Of a stretch of DNA of 32,612 nt, positions 23,682 through 32,547 are shown one piece after another. Made by a program: the position numbers and the translations under genes. Source of the stretch: Tyzzerella sp963558545 (GTDB lineage: Bacteria > Bacillota > Clostridia > Lachnospirales > CAG-274). The first letter of the stretch is position 1. Every line of letters starts with the position of its first letter. The notes under the pieces were generated by a model, which worked only from the letters and a program-made list of their open reading frames with translations, did not search any database and was not told where the DNA came from. The DNA lies in NCBI RefSeq assembly GCF_963558545.1, contig NZ_CAUWHO010000022.1, positions 1-32,612 on the forward strand, in the 5' to 3' direction.

Positions 23682-25571
23682 CTAAGTCTCAAGGCTTGTT
23701 TCTTCCTGTATTTCTAGTGATTTATATACTTGACTATATATTTTTTTAGCAAAGCCTGATATATCATCTTGTTGTTTTTGGCTCATATTACTGTTAGGTA
23801 TTAGAATTAAGTTTTCACTTTTGCTATAAATATCCCATTTGTATCCACCTATATTTTCGCCTTGTTCATTTTTAGCTACAAAAATCATATTTCTATCAAT
23901 ATCCTGATAAATATCGTTGTTTTTAAATGCTTTTAAAAGTTTTTCTTTAGGTATATTTGTATTTTTTCTCAAAAAACAATATAACTCTTCATTATCGCCT
24001 TGTTCACTTAATTGAAATTTATCCTGAAAAAAATTTTGTTTTAAAAAACTTTTATAACAATCTTCTTCCCATTCTTCAACTTTAATTTCTATTCCATATT
24101 TGTCTGCCTTATTTTTAATAGCTTTATAAATTTCACTATTTTCGTCTTTAAAATTGTTTTGAAAATCTTTATCCGTTGAGAATAGCACTATATTTTTTAC
24201 TTTTTTATTGCTATTAATAAGTTTATCTATGTTTTCTAAATTTTCTACTCCAGACACATAGGCAGTATTTACTGTTTTCATTAAGTATATAGGCGACACT
24301 ATATCATCAAAAACCATTATACAATCACTTTCTTCTGATATGGATTTAAAATAAATAGGCTCTTCTTTACTATTTTGTAACGGCTTAAGTGTAAAATCTT
24401 TGTTATAAATATCCCACTTATAACCACCAACATTTTCGCCTTTTTCATCTTTACAAACTAAAATAGCTTTGTTATCTTCGCTTTCAAAAATCAGTTCATT
24501 TTTAAATATACTTTCTATATTTTCAATATTTTGTTTTTCTTCAAAATCATCTAGCATATTTTTTAAATACTGTTTTAAATTGCTATTTTCTAGTTTTTTA
24601 GGCAATACAAATGGACTATTTAAACATTTTAAATAGCCTGATATTTTAATATTATTATTTAGTTCTTTATCTTTTAAATAGTCTTGCCAAGTTTGATTTA
24701 AGTCTTTAGATTTTACTTGTATAATGTTTATTTTATAATTATCTTTATATTGATTATAAAATTTTTGGGCATTTTCTTGCCCTGCTTCATCGTTATCTAA
24801 AAACAGATTTATTTCTTTTATATGGTTATTATCTTTTAAAAAGTTATCCATAGCTTTAAATGATAAACACCCTAAAGACACTCTATTTATATCTTTCCAA
24901 TCTTTACCTAGATGTTTAGATATGGTTGCGTGTGTCATTAAGTCGATAGCACTTTCAAATACACAAACTTTATCACAATTATTTTGTGAATTTATCCTAA
25001 AGCCAAAGTTTTTATCGCTATTTTCACAATCTCCTTTGTAGGTGCTTTCAGTTAATGTACTTCGTTGCATTGCATATTTAACATTGTTTTCATTGTCTTT
25101 ACCTAAAAATACAACATTGTGTTTATCTTTACTTTCATAAATATTCCCACTTTTTATTAAGCTATTTACTATTTCAAAATCTAATTTTCTGCTTTTAGTA
25201 AGATATGCAATAGCTCTTTTATTATCTTCATTTTTTTCTGGCAAAATTAATTCGCCCTTTTCTTCTATTTTAGGTGTATACTTCGGTCTATTTGTTATAG
25301 TAGGTGAAACTTGTTCGCCACTTAAAATTTTAACTGCATCTACAAAACTTTTACCCTCATAATATTGTAAAAATTGAATTGTAGAGCCACCAACATTACG
25401 GCTATTCCAAAAGAAATTATTTTTTAATGGATTAATTCGCATACTATCGTGTTCTTCAAGGGTGTATTCATTAGCCCCAACCTTTTTTATGTTATATCCA
25501 TTAGAAATTAAATAATCAAGTATATTAGTTTCACTTGCTTTTTTATACTGTTCTTGAGTAAAACCTGCCAT
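23682..25571 (-). CDS. TOPRIM primase-like protein (DUF3991 plus TOPRIM) with internal duplication
   Basis: About 629 residues from ATG 25571, set by AAGGAG at spacing 8; a GTG at 25580 is in frame. The N-terminal region (about 10-85, with YTLEEHDSMRINPLKNNFFW) is a CHC2-like domain without zinc cysteines. The DUF3991-like part (about 115-195) and the TOPRIM part follow, with the catalytic Glu in VFESAIDLM (about 206) and the DxD in LFLDNDEAG (about 259-261). After a linker, a second degraded copy of this pair appears (about 355-480: VCKDEKGENVGGYKWDIY, then VFDDIV and LFSTDKDF), and a third first-half copy ends the protein. It probably makes primers for the strand entering a recipient. The C-terminal module is shared with the protein at 19944-21824. 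Confidence 0.82.
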   Translation of the reverse strand: MAGFTQEQYKKASETNILDYLISNGYNIKKVGANEYTLEEHDSMRINPLKNNFFWNSRNVGGSTIQFLQYYEGKSFVDAVKILSGEQVSPTITNRPKYTPKIEEKGELILPEKNEDNKRAIAYLTKSRKLDFEIVNSLIKSGNIYESKDKHNVVFLGKDNENNVKYAMQRSTLTESTYKGDCENSDKNFGFRINSQNNCDKVCVFESAIDLMTHATISKHLGKDWKDINRVSLGCLSFKAMDNFLKDNNHIKEINLFLDNDEAGQENAQKFYNQYKDNYKINIIQVKSKDLNQTWQDYLKDKELNNNIKISGYLKCLNSPFVLPKKLENSNLKQYLKNMLDDFEEKQNIENIESIFKNELIFESEDNKAILVCKDEKGENVGGYKWDIYNKDFTLKPLQNSKEEPIYFKSISEESDCIMVFDDIVSPIYLMKTVNTAYVSGVENLENIDKLINSNKKVKNIVLFSTDKDFQNNFKDENSEIYKAIKNKADKYGIEIKVEEWEEDCYKSFLKQNFFQDKFQLSEQGDNEELYCFLRKNTNIPKEKLLKAFKNNDIYQDIDRNMIFVAKNEQGENIGGYKWDIYSKSENLILIPNSNMSQKQQDDISGFAKKIYSQVYKSLEIQEETSLET

Positions 25572-25573
25572 AG

Positions 25574-26536
25574 CTAGCACTCCTTGTTATTTTCTTCATA
25601 AAATCTTACACACTCTAATACATAATCTTTTGCTTCTTTATCTGTTGTAAAAGTTTTATTGCTTATTTCTCTAATATCTTTAAAATTTAGCTTAAAAGTT
25701 CGTGGTATCTTTTTCTTTTCTACACTTTCAATTATTAAAGCTAGCGTTTCTTCTGTTATTTCAACTTTTGTAGCTTTTTCTCTAATCTTTTTACAAATAT
25801 CCATACTTAAAGAAGATTTATTTTGTATAAAGAAATAATCAAACACTATATTTTGTACATTTTCTTTAAGATAAGATAATTCTACTGCCATAACTAAACT
25901 TAATTCTTTTTCATCTACTTTATTAAGTAAATCTGTAATAAGATAATTTAACCTTAAATACCTAAATATTGTCATTCTATTTTCGTTTGTAACATCGTGA
26001 TACAAATCTTTCTGTTCGGCTATTTCTCCTGTGTTGACGGCATTTTCAAACACAAAATTTTCACTTCTTTTAGCTTGTTTTTGCTCTAATACTTGTTTCC
26101 AAATTTTATAGGCTTTTGCTCTTTCACTAGGTAAAATATCTTTTCGTTGGACTAAATTTGTATCCACTAATATAAGCCTTGCATCTTCAAGGCTTATATT
26201 TTCTTTTATTTTATACATTGTTTTATCTAGCTTTTCATAACCAATCATTTTAAGGGCTTCTATACGGTTATGTCCACTTAAAATAACGTAACTATTTTCT
26301 TTCTTCCATAAAATTATTGGATTTAATAAACCTTCATCTTTTATAGATTCTGCTAGTTCTTTTATTTCTTCTTTGCCACATAATTTAAAAGGGTTTTCTT
26401 CAAAACTTTGTAACATACTTATATAAATTTCACTTTCTTCTTTAAAAACATCTTTACTAGTTAATTTGTTGTTTTCTATATTTTTATTTTGTAAATCTCC
26501 AAAGATTTCCTTTTTTATATCACTAATTGTACTCAT
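25574..26536 (-). CDS. ParB/Spo0J-family protein
   Basis: The 320-residue protein has a ParB N-terminal domain (about 45-130) with NPFKL, then ELAESIKDEGLLNPIILWK and the nucleotide-binding box SGHNRIEALKMIG, then a helical DNA-binding region (about 135-260). The usual partner ParA is not seen nearby; the TadZ-like ATPase is far away and clearly a Tad gene. It may act in segregation, regulation or replication of the element. Such ParB genes beside a helicase-methylase gene are common on clostridial elements. The seven-copy 10-bp repeat directly upstream and the 13-bp inverted repeat inside the gene are possible binding sites. Confidence 0.85.
   Translation of the reverse strand: MSTISDIKKEIFGDLQNKNIENNKLTSKDVFKEESEIYISMLQSFEENPFKLCGKEEIKELAESIKDEGLLNPIILWKKENSYVILSGHNRIEALKMIGYEKLDKTMYKIKENISLEDARLILVDTNLVQRKDILPSERAKAYKIWKQVLEQKQAKRSENFVFENAVNTGEIAEQKDLYHDVTNENRMTIFRYLRLNYLITDLLNKVDEKELSLVMAVELSYLKENVQNIVFDYFFIQNKSSLSMDICKKIREKATKVEITEETLALIIESVEKKKIPRTFKLNFKDIREISNKTFTTDKEAKDYVLECVRFYEENNKEC
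26169..26200. repeat. 13-bp inverted repeat inside the parB-like gene
   Basis: AATATAAGCCTTG (26169-26181) and its exact complement (26188-26200) are separated by 6 bases, within codons for ISLEDARLIL. Perfect arms of this length are unlikely by chance in a coding region. A parS-like site or RNA hairpin is possible; on the + strand a T-rich run follows. Confidence 0.6.
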
Positions 26537-26570
26537 AATATTAACTCCTAATTATTTTACTTTGATTTTC

Positions 26571-26640
26571 TCTTATTTTCTCATAAAATGTCTTAAACTC
26601 TCTTATAGTTTCTTACATTCTCTTACATTCTCGTATTTTA
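26571..26640. repeat. Seven 10-bp direct repeats upstream of the parB-like gene
   Basis: The gap between the helicase-methylase stop and the parB-like start is filled by seven consecutive 10-base units on the + strand, each starting with TC: consensus TCTTACATTC, two units identical and adjacent (26611-26630), others diverged (TCATAAAATG, TCTTAAACTC). The exact 10-bp step means all copies face the same side of the helix, as for iterons or partition sites. Confidence 0.75.
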
Positions 26641-26642
26641 AA

Positions 26643-29600
26643 TTATAGCTCTATTTCATCATCTAAAATTTTATTTTCTAAAATTTTTTCTTCTTTTATA
26701 TTATCATCTTCAAATTGAACACAAGTTTTATTTTCATTTTCAAACTCTTTTTCAAGTTCTATTTTCTCCTTTAACAGATTTTCTAAAGTTTCTTTGTGTT
26801 CAAATGGTGTGTTATAAAATTTTTCTACTTGCTCTTTTTGTTCTTGCAAATCTTTTATATTTTTATCTGCTATTTCTATCCTTTTATCTATTGATAAAAT
26901 ACACTCGTCAAGTAAATCTATATTTGCTTTTTTATAACCATTATTTAAAGTCAATCTGTGGCTAGCATTATGTTTTAGTTTTATATCTGCACTTAACTGT
27001 GTACTATTACTATAAATTTTAAAACCTTTATACTCGCCAATTAAATCTCCAAAGCCTGATGCATTAGCTACTTGTATTAAAAATGCACCTGCTTTTTCTT
27101 TATCTGTATATTTGTTATCTTTTATAGTTATTTCAAAATTTTCATCACTAGATAAATCTCCTAAAGTTTTTATATATTCATCATCTAGCTTTAATCTTTC
27201 TATTCTGTTGTTAAACCTTTCAAGTTCTTTTGGATAAATCTCATTTAAAAAGTTTTCACTTGAATATTGCTTTTTCCTATAAGCCGTTTCTAAAACTCTA
27301 ATCTTTTCTATTTCAGTGTCTATTTCCATTTTTCTTTTAATTTTAGGGTTACCTGTTGCTAGTGCTTTAATCTCTGCATAATCAAGAGTTACATCGTCTA
27401 TGTCTTTAACTTCTCGCCCTGTTATAGCACCAACTTTCGCCTGTGTTATAAACCTTTGTTTTTGCTCTAAAATCTGCCAACTATAAGCATCAAAGCTACC
27501 TTTTGTAATACATCTAAAAATTTTTACTTCTTCATTTTCGTTGCCTTGCCTTAATATCCTACCTTCTCGTTGCTCAAGGTCAGAAGGTCGCCAAGGTGTA
27601 TCCAAATGATAAAGAGCTACTAGCTTATTTTGAAAGTTTGTACCTGCACCCATTTTTGTAGTGCTACCTAAAATAACTCTTATATCTCCTGTACGCACTT
27701 TTTCAAACATATCTTCCCTTTGTTTTGAATTTTTAGCAGTGTGTACAAAGGCTATTTCATCTTCTTTTATTCCTTTTTGAATTAGCTTGTTTTTAATATC
27801 ATCATACACATTAAATTCATCATCTTTAGGTGTAGACAAGTCAGAAAATATAACTTGTGTAGATTTATTTTCCATTGTCTGATTATAAATTTCTACAACT
27901 TTATTAACAACAAGGTTTACTTTACTATTTTCATAATCAGGATTATTTTCATTAATGTGTCTTATATCAAGCCCTGCATATCTTCCTTCGTTTACGATTT
28001 TTAGCATATTGTCATCTTTAGGGTTTACACTACCATTTTTGCACTTTTCTGCTCTTTCTCCAAAGCTTTTCATTTCTTTTGCTAGTTCTTCGCTTGTTTC
28101 TGCTTCAAGCACTTCATTTGTATATTTAGGTATAGGCAAGTTTATCATATCGTTGCTAACAACATCTGCTACACTATTATAAAGTTTCATAAGTTCAGGT
28201 ATATTTCTAAAATTTGCAAACCTTGTTTTTAGTTGAAAGCCATTACCTGTGGGCGATACTTCTAGTTTTGTCTGCGTACTTGCAAAGATTTTTTGCCAAC
28301 TATCAAAGTTATAAATGCCTTGTTCTCTTAATGTATTCTGCATTAAATATCTTTGCATTGTGTACATCTCTGCCATTGTATTTGATATAGGGGTACCTGT
28401 TGCAAATGTTACTTTGCCACCTATTTCTTCTAAATATTCTATTTTCATTTTTAAGTTAGTAGCTCTCTGTGATGCCGTTTGATTTATACCTGCAATATTT
28501 CTAAGTTTAGTTACAAAATATAAATTTTTATATAAATGTGCCTCATCTAAATATAAGGCGTCAACTCCCAACTGTTCAAAATCAAGTATGCTTTCTTCCT
28601 TGCTATCCATTAATTTTTTTAGACTTTTCTCTAGTGCTTTTTTCGTTCTTTCAAGTGATTTTATAGAAATTCTGTCTTCATAGCTATTTAAATCTGATAT
28701 TTCTTCTACTATTTGCTCTATTTCAGTTTGCAAATATTCAATTTGTCTTCCTTTAGATATTTTAAGTAAATCAAATTGGGACTGCCCCATAATTACTGCG
28801 TCATACTCATTTTGAGCAATTTTAGATAAAAATCTTTTTCTATTTTTGGTTTCAAAGCTTTTTTCATCTGCATACAAAATGTTAGCATTTGGATACAAAA
28901 GATAAAAATCATTTTTAAACTGTCCCATTATGTTATTTGGCACTACTAAAAGTGGCTTGTTTGCTCTGCCTAGTCTTTTGTTTTCCATTGCCGACACTAT
29001 CATTATAAAAGTTTTGCCTGCCCCTACCTGATGGTCAAGTAGTAAGTTGTTAGGGTTAAAAATGCTCCTTGCTACTGCTCTTTTTTGGTGTGGGCGAAGT
29101 TTTATATCTGGGGACAAGTTAGGCAAAGTTAATTCTAAATCAAAGTTTGCGTTTATAGAATTATTAAATCTTTCGTTGTATTCTTTCATTATTCTATCTC
29201 TAATTTCTTTATTTTGATGAATAAATTCTTCAAATTCTCGTTCTATAAGCATTTTTTTCTCTGTTGCTTTTATAGTTTCTTCTTTGTTTTGAACATACCT
29301 TTTTCTGCCCTCACTATCTTCAACTTCATCTTTAACAACAATTTCTGTATTATTAAGTATTTTTTCAAATATATATAATGCCCCTATACGATTTGTACCA
29401 TATTCTTGTGTGGCTAAATAGTTATGTACTGTTTTGTTATATATTTTCCATTCAGAAGTTTTTTCGTTGTATCTAATATCAGGCTCTGAATATAAATTTA
29501 ATATTTTTTTAGCAAAAGCTTTCATATCTTCAGGTTTATATAAGTCTGAACCTATATCTATTTTTATATCAGAAAAATCTACATCTTTAGGTATAACTTC

Positions 29601-32486
29601 TTTTAGCTTTTCAATATTTCTTTGAAAGTATGGACTTTCATCTTTTAGCTCTTCTACTATTTTTAGCTTGTTTTTAACATTACCATTTAAGTAAATAGAT
29701 TTTACTTCCCAACCTTTTGTAATATCTTCTTTGCTATAATTTAAAGGATTTAAGTAGATAAAATCTCCTTGTACAAGTTCGTCTATTATTTCATTAATCT
29801 GCTTATCATATAACTTCTGCATATACTCAAAATTTATATTACCATACTTATTAAGAGATAATACAAGTGCATCTTTTACATTGTCTACACTTTCTATCTC
29901 AATATTTGGAGCAATAGTCTTTTGGAAGAAAAATTTTGTTTTTTCATATTTTCCATCAACTGATTTTTCTAATGAAGTTAAAAAATGTATGTCGTCATCT
30001 TCCTTAAAAGCCGATATATTGATTCTGCTATTTATATAACCATATTTTGATACAAACTCATCATATATACGATTAAATTCTTTTAGCTTTTTGTTAAATA
30101 ATTCATCAAAAGTTTCTATATCATAAGTGTAAGTATCTAACTGTACATCTATTATCTCTTTTGCTAAATCTCTAATTTTTATCATACCGATAACTCTATC
30201 TTTGTTCTTTACATTAACTTGTTCAATGTGATTGTTTGAATATTTGTAAAATATTTTATCGGTATAATAAGCATATCTATAAATTCTATAATTATGTTGA
30301 TGAAGCAGATAATCTATGTCTTTATCATTTTGTCCATTATCTTCATTAATAATATCATCATTTGTAAGCAACAACTCGTTATTTACAATATTTTTAGGTA
30401 AGTTTTCTACTGCCTGTTTTAAATCTTCTACTAAATTTTCACTTGTAGAATTTACTGTTAAATCATATCCACCATACCTATTTGTTTTATAATCAAGCTC
30501 TCCTAAAATCATTTCAGGGTGTGTTGCAAAATAGTTGTTTATACGATTTTCATACTTAACTTCAGTTGTGTTTACCCATTCAGGTACTTCTTCTCGCTCT
30601 TTTTCAAGCTTTTGAAAAAACAAAATATCAGATACAACTTCTGTGTTTGCAAGTTTTTTAAATGTAGTATTAGGTAGCCTTATAGCTCCTACAAGCTCTG
30701 CTTTTTTTGCAATTTCTCGCCTAAAGCTATCGTCCTTTTTATCAAGTGTACCTTTACTTGTAATTACTGCTACTATTCCATTTGGTTTAGTAAGTTCAAT
30801 ACTTTTATTTATAAAATAATCGTGTATTAAATAGTTGTTTTTGTTGTACTCTTTGTCATAAATTCTATAATCTCCAAAAGGTACATTACCAACAACTAAA
30901 TCAAAGCTATTTTTATTGAAATATTCATTTTCAAAACCATTTATTTTTATCCTTGCATTTGGATATAACTGTTTTGCAATTCTACCTGTAAGGCTATCTA
31001 GCTCAACACCTGTAACATTGCTATTTATTAAGTTTTCTGGCAGATTTCCTATAAAGTTACCTGTTCCACAAGAAGGCTCAAGTATTTTTATGTTGTTGTT
31101 ATATCCAAAGCCATTTATTGCTCTATAAATTTCATCTATAACTTCATTTGGTGTATAGTGTGCGTTAAGTGTTGAAGCCCTCGCCATTTCGTACTCTTTA
31201 TCCGTTAAAATTTCTTTAAGTTCAATAGCCTTTTCTCGTATAAATGGACTTTCTATTTTTTCAGGATTTTCAAAAACTTGAGGCAAACCACCAAAACCAA
31301 CATAGTTAGCTAATATTTCTTTTTCTTCTGCTCTCGCTACTCGTTTTTCACTTTCTATTTTTATAAGCATTTTTATTGCATCTATGTTAGCTTGTATTTT
31401 TTCATTTGTAGTCGTTGGATATGGTGCTTTTTTACTATGTATATTAAAATTTAAAGACAAAAAAGAAGAAGTCTTATTTTTATCTTCTTCTAAATTTAAA
31501 CTTTTATTTTGTAAAACTTCAAATTTATCTATTTTAGGGTCTATTGCTAAAGTGCTACCATTTTCCCAACTTATATGTATTTGCCCTACACTATCTATCT
31601 TTTTAATAGTACCTTTTAAGCCATAAGGCAAATTTTCCCCTATCATTTCATCAAGTACTATTGTATTGCCAATATTATATTTTATTGGTATTTCTTCATT
31701 ATTATTTTCTGTTTCGCTAGAATTTGTATTTTCAATTTTTATTTCCACTATATTGTTTTCATCTTTTGCCAAATCGTCTATAGTAACTTGACTTGGCTTA
31801 TTTTCATTATTTTGAGTATTAAAAAAAGGAACATCTGGCTTTTGCTCCTTTTCTTCTTTTTGTTTTATTAAATTTCTTTCATATAATTTTATACTATTTT
31901 CAATTTCTAATAAATCATTACTTATACTTGAGCATAATTCATTAAAAAATATATCTACATCTTGTATTTTTATTTTAGGTAAAGTTTTTTCTACTATATC
32001 AGTATAATCTTTAGCTTCTAAACCTAATCTTATATTTTTTGCAATTAAATTCATATAGAAAATTAAATCTTTAAGATTTTTATCTTCTATATTTTCAAGA
32101 GAATATTTTTGTTTAAACTTATCTTTACTAAAATTCAAATCTACTATATCTTTATGTTTATCTTCAATATATTGCCATAAATTTATTTTTTGTTGGTAAG
32201 TAGAAGATACATCAAAAACATATCTTAATTTACTAAAGGTACTGTCATCAAAAAGCCCTATACCTTTTTCACCCTTTTTAACTTGATATTTTATCATTTT
32301 CCAAGTATCATAAGGTGCTACTGCAGTAGCATTTTCTTTTTGAACATATATACATAAGCTATCTTGAAAATCATATTTATAAAATTTAGAATAAAATTTT
32401 ATAAATTGTATAAATTCTTCTTTATTTGAAAGTATTTCTTTTAATTTTTTACTAAAACTAACTTTTATCTCTTCATATTTAGACAT
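26643..32486 (-). CDS. Giant helicase-methylase protein (ArdC-like, DUF4314-like, N6-MTase, SNF2)
   Basis: The 1947-residue protein has an ArdC-like N-terminal domain (about 1-130, with WKMIKYQVKKGEKGIGLF and VFDVSSTYQ), an SH3-like DUF4314-type domain (about 272-325, GLKGTIKKID and ISWENGS), and an N6-adenine methylase (about 380-640) with SCGTGNF near 470 and NVPFG near 530, where the more usual motif is NPPY/NPPF. A SNF2/superfamily II helicase follows (about 1125-1700): Walker A VGAGKT near 1150, DEAH near 1310, GTPISN, and motif VI QREGRILRQG near 1635. A coiled-coil tail follows. Such proteins are carried by many Bacillota plasmids, phages and conjugative elements. Protection from restriction or DNA remodelling on entry is likely; the activity is unproven. 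The ribosome site sits in a hairpin loop. Confidence 0.88.
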   Translation of the reverse strand: MSKYEEIKVSFSKKLKEILSNKEEFIQFIKFYSKFYKYDFQDSLCIYVQKENATAVAPYDTWKMIKYQVKKGEKGIGLFDDSTFSKLRYVFDVSSTYQQKINLWQYIEDKHKDIVDLNFSKDKFKQKYSLENIEDKNLKDLIFYMNLIAKNIRLGLEAKDYTDIVEKTLPKIKIQDVDIFFNELCSSISNDLLEIENSIKLYERNLIKQKEEKEQKPDVPFFNTQNNENKPSQVTIDDLAKDENNIVEIKIENTNSSETENNNEEIPIKYNIGNTIVLDEMIGENLPYGLKGTIKKIDSVGQIHISWENGSTLAIDPKIDKFEVLQNKSLNLEEDKNKTSSFLSLNFNIHSKKAPYPTTTNEKIQANIDAIKMLIKIESEKRVARAEEKEILANYVGFGGLPQVFENPEKIESPFIREKAIELKEILTDKEYEMARASTLNAHYTPNEVIDEIYRAINGFGYNNNIKILEPSCGTGNFIGNLPENLINSNVTGVELDSLTGRIAKQLYPNARIKINGFENEYFNKNSFDLVVGNVPFGDYRIYDKEYNKNNYLIHDYFINKSIELTKPNGIVAVITSKGTLDKKDDSFRREIAKKAELVGAIRLPNTTFKKLANTEVVSDILFFQKLEKEREEVPEWVNTTEVKYENRINNYFATHPEMILGELDYKTNRYGGYDLTVNSTSENLVEDLKQAVENLPKNIVNNELLLTNDDIINEDNGQNDKDIDYLLHQHNYRIYRYAYYTDKIFYKYSNNHIEQVNVKNKDRVIGMIKIRDLAKEIIDVQLDTYTYDIETFDELFNKKLKEFNRIYDEFVSKYGYINSRINISAFKEDDDIHFLTSLEKSVDGKYEKTKFFFQKTIAPNIEIESVDNVKDALVLSLNKYGNINFEYMQKLYDKQINEIIDELVQGDFIYLNPLNYSKEDITKGWEVKSIYLNGNVKNKLKIVEELKDESPYFQRNIEKLKEVIPKDVDFSDIKIDIGSDLYKPEDMKAFAKKILNLYSEPDIRYNEKTSEWKIYNKTVHNYLATQEYGTNRIGALYIFEKILNNTEIVVKDEVEDSEGRKRYVQNKEETIKATEKKMLIEREFEEFIHQNKEIRDRIMKEYNERFNNSINANFDLELTLPNLSPDIKLRPHQKRAVARSIFNPNNLLLDHQVGAGKTFIMIVSAMENKRLGRANKPLLVVPNNIMGQFKNDFYLLYPNANILYADEKSFETKNRKRFLSKIAQNEYDAVIMGQSQFDLLKISKGRQIEYLQTEIEQIVEEISDLNSYEDRISIKSLERTKKALEKSLKKLMDSKEESILDFEQLGVDALYLDEAHLYKNLYFVTKLRNIAGINQTASQRATNLKMKIEYLEEIGGKVTFATGTPISNTMAEMYTMQRYLMQNTLREQGIYNFDSWQKIFASTQTKLEVSPTGNGFQLKTRFANFRNIPELMKLYNSVADVVSNDMINLPIPKYTNEVLEAETSEELAKEMKSFGERAEKCKNGSVNPKDDNMLKIVNEGRYAGLDIRHINENNPDYENSKVNLVVNKVVEIYNQTMENKSTQVIFSDLSTPKDDEFNVYDDIKNKLIQKGIKEDEIAFVHTAKNSKQREDMFEKVRTGDIRVILGSTTKMGAGTNFQNKLVALYHLDTPWRPSDLEQREGRILRQGNENEEVKIFRCITKGSFDAYSWQILEQKQRFITQAKVGAITGREVKDIDDVTLDYAEIKALATGNPKIKRKMEIDTEIEKIRVLETAYRKKQYSSENFLNEIYPKELERFNNRIERLKLDDEYIKTLGDLSSDENFEITIKDNKYTDKEKAGAFLIQVANASGFGDLIGEYKGFKIYSNSTQLSADIKLKHNASHRLTLNNGYKKANIDLLDECILSIDKRIEIADKNIKDLQEQKEQVEKFYNTPFEHKETLENLLKEKIELEKEFENENKTCVQFEDDNIKEEKILENKILDDEIEL

Positions 32487-32487
32487 T

Positions 32488-32511
32488 TATATCAACCTTT
32501 CTTTTGATATA
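32488..32511 (-). promoter_or_regulatory. Inverted repeat with ribosome binding site in the loop
   Basis: Perfect 8-bp arms (TATATCAA and TTGATATA) flank AAGAAAGG, the ribosome site of the giant gene, one base before its ATG. It could be an operator or an RNA hairpin that presents the site in its loop. Confidence 0.5.
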
Positions 32512-32547
32512 TTATTTCATACTAATATAATAACACATAAATATAAC

